NCBI GenBank assembly: GCA_045579195.1
Contig: JAZNLR010000012.1
Location: forward strand, 1 to 13,537
DNA: 13,537 nt
Origin: JAZNLR01 sp045579195
GTDB taxonomy: Bacteria; Bacillota; Clostridia; Christensenellales; CAMQZB01
Direction: 5' to 3'
The stretch's first letter is position 1, and each line of letters begins with the position of its first letter. Below are positions 6,654 to 12,618 of this stretch, piece by piece. The notes under the pieces were generated by a model, which made no database searches, had not been told where the DNA came from, and saw only the letters and a program-made list of their open reading frames with translations. The position numbers were made by a program, and so were the translations under genes.

Positions 6654-7358
6654 TTACACCAAAATCCACGTCCAGAACAGATCAAACGGCAACTGCACGA
6701 AATACGCGAGCTGACTGATGATCGTCCAATCAAAGAAATATCCGGTGGCAACGTTGATGAGCAAGAATGCAATCAACAAAACGCGACCGTTGCGATTCAC
6801 AAACGACAAAAAACGGTTGTTTGGGTTCTTCGAGAGCGTTTCCACCATCCGATATCCATCCAACGGATAGATGGGAATGAGGTTGAACACAAACAGGCAA
6901 GCATTCATCCACCCGGTCGTGTCGAACAACGTCACGAAAAACATGCCAACCCAGCCCCAAATTTCGCCCATCGCAAGAAGATACGGCAAAAGAATCTCCA
7001 GACAGACGATGTAGAGCGGCACAGAGATGATCACCATTGCAAGATTCGCAAGCACGCCTGCAAACGAAACCCAAAGGAGACCTCTCTTATAGTGCGTAAA
7101 GTTATAGGGATTAACAGGAACGGGCTTTGCATATCCAAATCCCACGCAAACAAACATCACGGCACCGATCGGGTCGAGATGTCGCACGGGATTTAAGGAA
7201 AGGCGCCCATAGAGCTTTGGCGTTAAATCCCCGTTTTTCACGGCAGCAAAGCCATGCGCCCACTCGTGGAAGCAAATTGCCCACAGCGCGGAAACTACCG
7301 CTGCCAAAAAGAGCACTGCATTCAACGGAAATGGGTATTGAAACAAATAACTGATCAT
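6654..7358 (-). CDS. M50 family (site-2 protease-like) membrane metalloprotease
   Basis: An integral membrane zinc peptidase of the site-2 protease class, YwhC/rhomboid-free minimal type, 234 residues. The zinc motif HEWAH (H31, E32, H35) lies in the first hydrophobic segment after residues 12-30. The third zinc ligand is D167 in PIYPLDGYR (168 is Gly) on a later helix. Several hydrophobic segments surround these sites (about 94-128, 138-165, 191-230). There is no PDZ or CBS domain. The substrate is unknown; such proteases cleave membrane-embedded regulators or signal peptides. The ATG at 7358 follows GGAG at 5 nt. Position between lysA and scpA is conserved in many Firmicutes (from memory) and gives no direct clue to the substrate. 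Confidence 0.88.
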   Translation of the reverse strand: MISYLFQYPFPLNAVLFLAAVVSALWAICFHEWAHGFAAVKNGDLTPKLYGRLSLNPVRHLDPIGAVMFVCVGFGYAKPVPVNPYNFTHYKRGLLWVSFAGVLANLAMVIISVPLYIVCLEILLPYLLAMGEIWGWVGMFFVTLFDTTGWMNACLFVFNLIPIYPLDGYRMVETLSKNPNNRFLSFVNRNGRVLLIAFLLINVATGYFFDWTIISQLAYFVQLPFDLFWTWILV

Positions 7359-7383
7359 AAATTCTCCAAATGTACCGAAACCG

Positions 7384-8712
7384 TCACTTCATAAGACGAG
7401 ACAACATCACGTCATTGCGCATCAGATCCTCATAGGACTGCGGCTTGACGATGTACTCTGCGGTTCCGTCCTTGACAAGAACCATGGGCGGAATGGGGTT
7501 TCGATTGTAATTGCTGGCCATTGAGTAATGATAAGCTCCGGTGGAAAGAACGGCAAGGATATCGCCACGGCGCACTTTCGGCAGCGCAATGTTTTCTGCA
7601 ATCACGTCTCCGCTTTCACAGCACTTTCCAGCAACCGTCACGATCTCTTCGTTGGCGTCGTTCGCACGATTTGCAAGAAGCGCAGAATAACGCGCCTGAT
7701 AGAGCGCAAAGCGCGGGCTTTCATACATACCTCCGTCTACGGAAACATACTTCCTGACTTCCTTGATGTCCTTGACGTTTCCAACGCGGTAAAGCGTGAC
7801 CCCCGCTTCCCCGACAATGGATCTTCCCGGCTCGATCATCAACATCGGGCTTACAAGCTTCTTTGTTTTCACCGCACTTTTTAACGCGGAAATGGAATCA
7901 CTTAAGTACGAGCCGTACTCCGCGACAGAAATCTTGCGGTCCTCATCGGTATACCAAATGCCAAATCCACCGCCAAGGTTCAATATCTCAGTCGTAAACG
8001 AAAGCTCTTTCTTTGCGGTTGCCATAAAGTCGGTCATCACGTCAACTGCAACGCGGAAGGGCTCACGCTCAAAAATCTGCGAGCCAATGTGACAATGGAA
8101 TCCCTTTAATGTAAGATGCGGACATCCGAGAATGCAACGGGCACCTTCCAAAGCATCCCCCGTTTTGACAGAAAGACCAAACTTGGAATCCACCTTTGCG
8201 GTTTGGATATATGCGTGCGTGTGCGCCTCAACGCCGGGATTGACGCGAAGCAAAACGTTTGCAATCGCATTCTTCTCTGCGCAGATTTCCTCTAAGAATT
8301 CCGCCTCGTCCTGTCCGTCGACGACGATGAGCCCAACGCCGCAGTCAAGCGCCATTTTCAGCTCATTTTCGGTCTTATTGTTGCCGTGGAAAACAATTTG
8401 CTCTGCGGAAACACCTGCCGCAAGCGCCGTCGCAAGTTCTCCGCCCGAAACAACGTCAACGCCCAGCCCTTCGGCACTCACGATTGCGTACACCGCAAGG
8501 CAAGAAAGCGCCTTGGAAGCATAGAGAACACGGCCGTTCCCATCATACTCCCTTGTGAGCGTTTCATGGAAAACGCGGCACATCGAACGGACGTAATCTT
8601 CGTCCAGAACGTATAGTGGCGTTCCGAAGCGAGCGACAAGTTCCGTTGCATCACAGCCACCGATCTCCAAATGTCCTCTTTCGTTTATTTTCAACGTTTC
8701 TCTCGTATTCAT
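7384..8712 (-). CDS. lysA: Diaminopimelate decarboxylase
   Basis: A PLP enzyme that decarboxylates meso-diaminopimelate to L-lysine, the last step of lysine synthesis. It has 442 residues, close to the family norm. The fold-III barrel contains the PLP lysine K67 in YASKA, HCHIGSQ (206-212), the phosphate-binding glycine loop LGGGFG (246-251) and EPGRS (294-298). The C-terminal beta domain carries CCESGD (364-369), whose Cys and Glu complete the active site across the dimer, and AYHYSMASNYN. The ATG at 8712 follows a run of nine A residues after the hom stop. The best ribosome match (GAGAAG) overlaps the hom end and is far from the start, so initiation probably relies on coupling with hom. Both enzymes serve aspartate-family amino acids. 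Confidence 0.95.
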   Translation of the reverse strand: MNTRETLKINERGHLEIGGCDATELVARFGTPLYVLDEDYVRSMCRVFHETLTREYDGNGRVLYASKALSCLAVYAIVSAEGLGVDVVSGGELATALAAGVSAEQIVFHGNNKTENELKMALDCGVGLIVVDGQDEAEFLEEICAEKNAIANVLLRVNPGVEAHTHAYIQTAKVDSKFGLSVKTGDALEGARCILGCPHLTLKGFHCHIGSQIFEREPFRVAVDVMTDFMATAKKELSFTTEILNLGGGFGIWYTDEDRKISVAEYGSYLSDSISALKSAVKTKKLVSPMLMIEPGRSIVGEAGVTLYRVGNVKDIKEVRKYVSVDGGMYESPRFALYQARYSALLANRANDANEEIVTVAGKCCESGDVIAENIALPKVRRGDILAVLSTGAYHYSMASNYNRNPIPPMVLVKDGTAEYIVKPQSYEDLMRNDVMLSRLMK

Positions 8713-8721
8713 TCTTTTTTT

Positions 8722-10008
8722 TTACTTCTCAACACGAATCACCGAGTTGATCTTTGAAACAACCGGAAGGGTTGCGATCTTGTCAAGCGCACGGCGAACC
8801 GCTTTTTCCATCGTGCGGTGCGTGATGTAGACGATGGTGACACCGCCGTCCTTCACCTCGCCGTTCTGAACAACCTGTGTGATGCTCACGTTCTCCTCTG
8901 CAAAGATTCCCGAAACCTTGGCAAGAACGCCCGTTTCATCTTTGACGAGCATGCGAATGTAATAATCCGACTCAAAGTCGTCCGCAAAAGAAGCCGCATT
9001 CAGCTTTTCAGGGTCATTTTCAAAACGAGTGTAAGTCGGGTCCTGCATATGTTTTGCCGCATACACGATATCGCTGACAATTGCACTTCCTGTGGGCAAT
9101 GCACCTGCTCCACGGCCATACAGCATCACATCTCCAACGTTGTCCCCAACGATGTGCACCGCATTGAACGAACCCTTAACGGTTGCAAGCGGATGGTCGT
9201 TCGAAATAAACGCGGGATGAACGCGCGCTTCAATTCCGTGTTGCGTGTTCTTTCCGATTGCAAGCAATTTGAGCGTGTACCCCATCTGCTTTCCGATGCG
9301 AATATCTTCAATGTCCACCTTGGAAATTCCCTCTCTCGAAATCATAGAGAGCGGAACTTTTTTCTGAAACGCAAGTGAAGAAAGAATGCTCAGCTTGTAC
9401 ATCGCGTCAAAGCCCTCAACGTCCGCAGTGGGGTCTGCCTCGGCATAACCAAGCGCCTGTGCCTCTTTCAAAACGTCCGCATAATTCTGCCCTTCATCCG
9501 CCATCTTAGAGAGGATGAAGTTCGTCGTTCCGTTAATAATCCCCGTGATGCTTAAGATCTCATCGCCCTGCAAGCTCTCGGTAAGGGTTCTGATGACGGG
9601 AACGCCACCAACACAGGAAGCCTCAAAGTATAAACCGACGCCCTTGTTCTTTGCGATGGGCTCAAGCTCATGCCAATACTTCGCGATCAATTCTTTATTC
9701 GCCGTCACAACCGACTTTCCGTTTTTGAGAGCAATCGTGACAAACTCTTTTGCGAACGTCGTCCCGCCGATGAACTCAGCAACGATGTCAACGTTCGGAT
9801 TGGAAACGATCTCCATAATGTTTGAAGCTGCAAGCTCTTCCGGAACCGAAAGCGCAGCAAGACGCGCCTTATTGATTTCCAAAACACCTTCAACCGAAAT
9901 ATCAATGCCGTAGGAACTCGCAATATACGCACGGTTTTTTGTTAGAATTTCGTACGTTCCACCACCAACTGTTCCAAGCCCCAAAAGTGCTACTCCTACT
10001 TGTTTCAT
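8722..10008 (-). CDS. hom: Homoserine dehydrogenase with C-terminal ACT domain
   Basis: Reduces aspartate semialdehyde to homoserine with NAD(P)H, the branch point towards threonine and methionine. The N-terminal Rossmann fold has GLGTVGGG (10-17). The catalytic core holds TANKEL with K105, GIINGTTNF (156-164) and YAEADPTADVEGFDA (188-202), which includes the catalytic E190, D192 and D201 region. Residues 349-428 form an ACT domain, which normally gives feedback inhibition by threonine. The length of 428 residues is typical of the monofunctional enzyme. The ATG at 10008 overlaps the coaX stop as ATGA, and the AAAGGAG ribosome site lies within coaX beside a small hairpin. No aspartokinase or threonine synthase gene is in the window. 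Confidence 0.95.
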   Translation of the reverse strand: MKQVGVALLGLGTVGGGTYEILTKNRAYIASSYGIDISVEGVLEINKARLAALSVPEELAASNIMEIVSNPNVDIVAEFIGGTTFAKEFVTIALKNGKSVVTANKELIAKYWHELEPIAKNKGVGLYFEASCVGGVPVIRTLTESLQGDEILSITGIINGTTNFILSKMADEGQNYADVLKEAQALGYAEADPTADVEGFDAMYKLSILSSLAFQKKVPLSMISREGISKVDIEDIRIGKQMGYTLKLLAIGKNTQHGIEARVHPAFISNDHPLATVKGSFNAVHIVGDNVGDVMLYGRGAGALPTGSAIVSDIVYAAKHMQDPTYTRFENDPEKLNAASFADDFESDYYIRMLVKDETGVLAKVSGIFAEENVSITQVVQNGEVKDGGVTIVYITHRTMEKAVRRALDKIATLPVVSKINSVIRVEK

Positions 10009-10811
10009 TTCTTCTCCTTTATGTCCTTACGGACATTTTTTTCATTGCAATTCAAATCGTACACAATGCGCAAACCCTCAAGCGTGAGCGTACGGTCGAT
10101 TGCGGTGATGCAAGAAACCTGCCCCGCGATCACTGCGCCCATACCTCCCGTTGCAATGACTTGAATCTTCTCAAGCCCGAGCTCGCCTCGAATCTTTGCA
10201 ACAATATTCTCAACCAGACCTGCATATCCGAAAATGATACCCGCCTGCATTGCGTTTTCGGTGTTCTTCGGAATTGCGCTCTTCGGAACGGAAAGCTCTA
10301 TCATGGGAAGTTGAGCTGTTCCGTGAACAAGACTTTCGAGCGCCGTCTTCATTCCAGGCGCGATCACAACGCCAAGAAGCTCTGCCTTCTCACTGACGAT
10401 TGCAAACGTCGTTGCAGTTCCAAAGTCGATAAGGACAAGCGGTCCACCGTACTTTTTGAATGCCGCAACGCTGTTCACGATAATGTCAGAACCGGTTTCG
10501 CGCGGATTGTCTCCGCGGATGTTAAGCCCCGTCTTGACACCCGGACCAATCATCAGCGGCTTGATGTGGAAGAAGTACTCACACATATGCGTGATCGTGT
10601 AATTCAACGACGGGATAACCGAAGATGCGATAATTCCATCGATTTCAGATGCCTGAATGTTTTTGCTCGCAAGCAAATTCAGCAAGGTCGATCCAAATTC
10701 ATCGGCTGTGCTTGAAACACGCGAGGAAACGCGAAAGCTTGCTTTCAGCGTCGCCCCGTCAAACACGCCGTACTTGATGTTTGTATTTCCTACGTCAATT
10801 GTCAACAGCAT
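10005..10811 (-). CDS. coaX: Type III pantothenate kinase
   Basis: Phosphorylates pantothenate with ATP, the first step of coenzyme A synthesis; the type III enzyme is not inhibited by CoA in characterised members. It is an ASKHA-fold protein of 268 residues. The phosphate-1 loop DVGNTNIKYG (6-15) starts the protein. GSDIIVNSVAA (107-117) is the pantothenate-site block with D109. LIDFGTATTF (127-136) is the phosphate-2 motif with the Asp D129. APGM (151-154) and NTENAMQAG (183-191) follow. The ATG at 10811 is preceded by AGAGGAG, and the ECF transporter gene ends 12 bp upstream. It overlaps hom by 4 bp. Confidence 0.94.
   Translation of the reverse strand: MLLTIDVGNTNIKYGVFDGATLKASFRVSSRVSSTADEFGSTLLNLLASKNIQASEIDGIIASSVIPSLNYTITHMCEYFFHIKPLMIGPGVKTGLNIRGDNPRETGSDIIVNSVAAFKKYGGPLVLIDFGTATTFAIVSEKAELLGVVIAPGMKTALESLVHGTAQLPMIELSVPKSAIPKNTENAMQAGIIFGYAGLVENIVAKIRGELGLEKIQVIATGGMGAVIAGQVSCITAIDRTLTLEGLRIVYDLNCNEKNVRKDIKEKK
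10021..10036 (-). other. GUAA-tetraloop hairpin abutting the hom ribosome site
   Basis: On the - strand ATGTCC, GTAA, GGACAT forms a perfect six-pair hairpin closed by a GNRA-class tetraloop. It lies inside the last codons of coaX and its 3' end touches the AAAGGAG ribosome site (10014-10020) of hom. Read on the + strand, the same hairpin is followed by seven T residues (10036-10042), resembling a terminator of antisense transcripts. Function is inferred only from position. Confidence 0.45.
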
Positions 10812-10823
10812 TGTTTTCTCCTC

Positions 10824-11411
10824 TTAAAACTTTCTCTTCATCACGATGCTCAACACGCTTGCCAAAGCGGGAGAAAGAATCATGTTCACAGCGAACTCAA
10901 CAAGGAAGTTGACGCCCGCACAGCCAATGATGAGGAAGTGCATCACGCTCTCCCCGTCCGCAACAAAATTTGCACGGAGAACGTCGCTTAAAAAGAGCGC
11001 ACCAAGGATGAACAAGCCCGTGTTCAAAATGGGTGCTGCGCCTGCCGCAACGAAGACCGCCGAACGCATGGACTTTTTCACGGCAAGACGGTAAGCAAGT
11101 CCCGCACCAAAGCCTGCGAAAAATCCTTTTCCAAAACAGATCACCGCGGTCATCACGGGATCATTCTGCAACAAGACGAGTGCGAACGGATCCGTGAAAT
11201 ACACGATGATTCCAAAGACAAGACCGAGCAAGCCCCCTGCCCAAGGTCCAATGATAATGGACGCAAGAACGATGGGGATCAAGACCAAGCTAAACTGTGT
11301 CGGGCCGATCTTGATAACGCTTGCGAACAATTGCAACATCACAACCAACGCAAGCAAGATTGCAAACGTCGTGATGTTCCGTGCAGAAAAAACTGTCTTC
11401 TTCTCTTCCAT
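10824..11411 (-). CDS. ECF transporter S component, probably pantothenate
   Basis: A substrate-binding membrane subunit of an energy-coupling factor vitamin transporter, 195 residues with about six hydrophobic segments (roughly 14-32, 38-56, 58-76, 84-108, 117-140, 155-187). The central block SLVLIPIVLASIIIGPWAGG and the following GLLGLVFGI are typical of S components. The frame opens at a TTG at 11423, but that codon lies within the ribosome site GGAGG. The ATG at 11411, 5 nt after it, is the true start. It is the first gene of a row and sits 12 bp before the pantothenate kinase, so pantothenate (PanT-type) is the best guess; another vitamin is possible. The EcfA1, EcfA2 and EcfT energising subunits are not here and must be shared from elsewhere. 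Confidence 0.85.
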   Translation of the reverse strand: MEEKKTVFSARNITTFAILLALVVMLQLFASVIKIGPTQFSLVLIPIVLASIIIGPWAGGLLGLVFGIIVYFTDPFALVLLQNDPVMTAVICFGKGFFAGFGAGLAYRLAVKKSMRSAVFVAAGAAPILNTGLFILGALFLSDVLRANFVADGESVMHFLIIGCAGVNFLVEFAVNMILSPALASVLSIVMKRKF

Positions 11412-11425
11412 AATTGCCTCCAATC

Positions 11426-11454
11426 AAATTTCAACGAATATCTGTCAGAAATTT
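11426..11454 (-). promoter_or_regulatory. Leader stem-loop before the ECF transporter gene
   Basis: The perfect seven-pair inverted repeat AAATTTC/GAAATTT with a 15-nt loop ends four to five bases upstream of the GGAGG ribosome site of the transporter gene. The leader from the predicted transcript start (about 11512) to the ATG is about 100 nt, long enough for a regulatory element. I could not match it to a riboswitch class I know. The stem is AT-rich and weak. Confidence 0.3.
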
Positions 11455-11518
11455 GGAAAAAAATAATATTTTTTATGGTATCCTTCGCAAAAAAGTGCAA
11501 TAGAATCCACTTTCAAGT

Positions 11519-11527
11519 ATTATAGCA
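11519..11527 (-). promoter_or_regulatory. Extended -10 promoter of the twelve-gene leftward row
   Basis: On the - strand the sequence TGCTATAAT has a perfect TATAAT (11519-11524) and the extended -10 dinucleotide TG. No good -35 hexamer lies 17 bp upstream (TAGATT at best), which extended -10 promoters tolerate. Transcription would begin near 11512. It stands just downstream of the TspO-like gene's stop at 11545, and no terminator separates them, so readthrough from that gene is also possible. Confidence 0.7.
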
Positions 11528-11544
11528 AAAACCGAGCCAAAAAT

Positions 11545-12021
11545 CTACTGATTGAACACCAAAATCGCGTAAATTGCGACACTCATCACAATTTCACAAA
11601 GAAAAGGCAAAAGCAAAAGAAAACAAACACTTTTCGCCCGTTTAAAACGGCGTTTTAAATAACAGAATATCCCCACACAAGAGGAAAAAGAAAGCGCAAA
11701 TGAAAACGCGGGAACCTTTGTTTGAAACAGGAACAACGGAACAAAAACGGGCAATAGAGAAAGGAGCAAAAAGGCAACAAAATCCTGCTTGTTTAAGTGG
11801 ATTGCAAACAGATAGGAAAGCGCAAAGAAAAGCGCGCAAACGCCCCACGCAAGGCACAAAACCGTCGATGCATAAGGGATCTTAAAAAAGTGATTGAGCC
11901 AAAGTATTTTTCCCATCTTGACAAAGGGGATCTGGGCCGCGGAGAGAAGAAGATAAACAGCAAAAAACAGCCATGCTCCCCTTCCCCTTTTCTTCTGTTT
12001 TTGCGCTTGAAGATCGCTCAT
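11545..12021 (-). CDS. Five-helix membrane protein, divergent TspO/MBR-like
   Basis: A 158-residue protein with a basic N-terminus (QKQKKRGRG, 7-15) and five hydrophobic segments, at about 16-35, 52-74, 80-99, 104-122 and 133-156. Length, helix count and spacing match the TspO/MBR family, which binds porphyrins and related ligands in bacterial membranes. Local matches also fit: WLN..FKIPYA before helix 2 corresponds to the family's W..LNKP...PP stretch, AWG in helix 2 to the PVW motif, and FLLLLPFLCEI in helix 5 to LLLPYLLW. Most conserved tryptophans are absent, so ligand binding may differ or be lost. The homology is my visual judgement; an unrelated small membrane protein remains possible. 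The start ATG at 12021 follows GAGGTGA at 5 nt. It is transcribed away from the Cys/Gly-rich gene across a 222-bp gap. Confidence 0.55.
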   Translation of the reverse strand: MSDLQAQKQKKRGRGAWLFFAVYLLLSAAQIPFVKMGKILWLNHFFKIPYASTVLCLAWGVCALFFALSYLFAIHLNKQDFVAFLLLSLLPVFVPLFLFQTKVPAFSFALSFSSCVGIFCYLKRRFKRAKSVCFLLLLPFLCEIVMSVAIYAILVFNQ

Positions 12022-12080
12022 ATTTCACCTCGGAAGATCAGTTTTCTTCTATCATATGCGACGACTTTTTCCCTTATTTC

Positions 12081-12110
12081 GTCACACCAAATTTCGCGCT
12101 TGCATACGAT
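12081..12110 (+). promoter_or_regulatory. Possible mother-cell sporulation-type promoter
   Basis: In the 222-bp divergent region (12022-12243) no good sigma-70 pair was found on the + strand. There is CATACGAT (12103-12110), which fits the -10 consensus CATAnnnT of sigma-K and resembles that of sigma-E. A GTCACACC block lies 14 bp before it, including an AC 17 bp upstream, which is the sigma-K -35 spacing. The leader to the Cys/Gly-rich gene would be about 125 nt and is A-rich. This is a low-information match and may be chance. Confidence 0.22.
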
Positions 12111-12243
12111 GATAGCAAGGAAGATCGACCCGCAAAACATTTGTCTAACCAAGGAAAAACAGCGGAAAAATACGAGCGAAAAATCAGCAAAATGCGAGCA
12201 CAAAAAATAAACTCAAACCGAAAAACAAACTTGGAGGAAATTT

Positions 12244-12441
12244 ATGAACGGATTCGGAAATCTCGATTGCGGATGCAACATCAACCCCTGCACGCTCATC
12301 ATCTTGTGGTTGCTTCTCTGCGGCGGCGGATGTGGCTATAACGGTGGATGCGGCAACAACAACGGTTGCAGCATTGACTGCACTTGCCTGATTCTCATCC
12401 TGTTGCTCTGCGGATGCGGCGGTTGCGGATGCAGAAACTGA
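12244..12441 (+). CDS. Two-repeat Cys/Gly-rich small protein
   Basis: A 65-residue protein with 13 cysteines and 15 glycines, mostly CG, GCG and GGC clusters. It has two similar halves. C16-T-L plus seven mostly aliphatic residues to C26-GGGCG is matched by C46-T-C plus seven aliphatic residues to C56-GCGGCG, each preceded by C-x-I-N/D. The hydrophobic stretches are only 8-9 residues, too short to span a membrane as helices. No signal peptide is evident. It resembles the family that databases call chorion-class high-cysteine protein, seen in Clostridia (from memory); no function is established. The ATG at 12244 follows GGAGG at 6 nt, an excellent site. It forms its own unit, ending at a strong terminator. 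A structural, spore-coat, metal-binding or modified-peptide role can only be guessed. Confidence 0.8.
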   Translation: MNGFGNLDCGCNINPCTLIILWLLLCGGGCGYNGGCGNNNGCSIDCTCLILILLLCGCGGCGCRN

Positions 12442-12493
12442 CGTCATACATAGCGGAAGTTTTTTCGACCGCTGAAAACGTCTAAAACAATTG

Positions 12494-12535
12494 GGGCTTT
12501 CCCGCTTTTCTTGCGGAAGAAAGCCCTTTCTTTTT
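12494..12535 (+). terminator. Intrinsic terminator of the Cys/Gly-rich gene
   Basis: A strong hairpin: outer stem GGGCTTTC (12494-12501) with GAAAGCCC (12519-12526), and inner stem CCGC/GCGG (12502-12505, 12513-12516) with a two-A bulge. It is followed by TTTCTTTTT. A weaker hairpin, AGCGG/CCGCT (12452-12473) flanked by GACGT/ACGTC, lies between the stop codon and the terminator. The glyQS promoter begins 20 bp later, so the two genes are separate units. Confidence 0.93.
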
Positions 12536-12555
12536 ACGAAAGCGCGTGCGTTTCC

Positions 12556-12584
12556 TTGACTTTTTCACCGCTTTCCGCTAACAT
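12556..12584 (+). promoter_or_regulatory. Sigma-70 type promoter of glyQS
   Basis: TTGACT (12556-12561) and TAACAT (12579-12584) are spaced by 17 bp. Transcription would start near 12591, leaving a leader of under 30 nt before the ATG. That is too short for a T-box, which often controls glyQS in Firmicutes. Confidence 0.75.
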
Positions 12585-12618
12585 TATGGAGATGACCAAA
12601 TTTTTGGAGGATGCCATT

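Noticed and set aside
8722..10008. Lysine or threonine riboswitch or attenuator for hom and lysA
   Set aside because: hom overlaps coaX and lysA starts 9 bp after hom, so there is no leader space for one.
12184..12447. Ala/Ser-rich open frame on the - strand opposite the Cys/Gly-rich gene
   Set aside because: It is the reverse reading of GGC/TGC-rich codons. The + strand frame has the GGAGG site at correct spacing and a terminator after its stop.
12440..12540. T-box riboswitch before glyQS
   Set aside because: No T-box core or specifier-loop arrangement was found. The strong hairpin is followed by a T-run and then by an independent promoter, so it is a plain terminator of the preceding gene.
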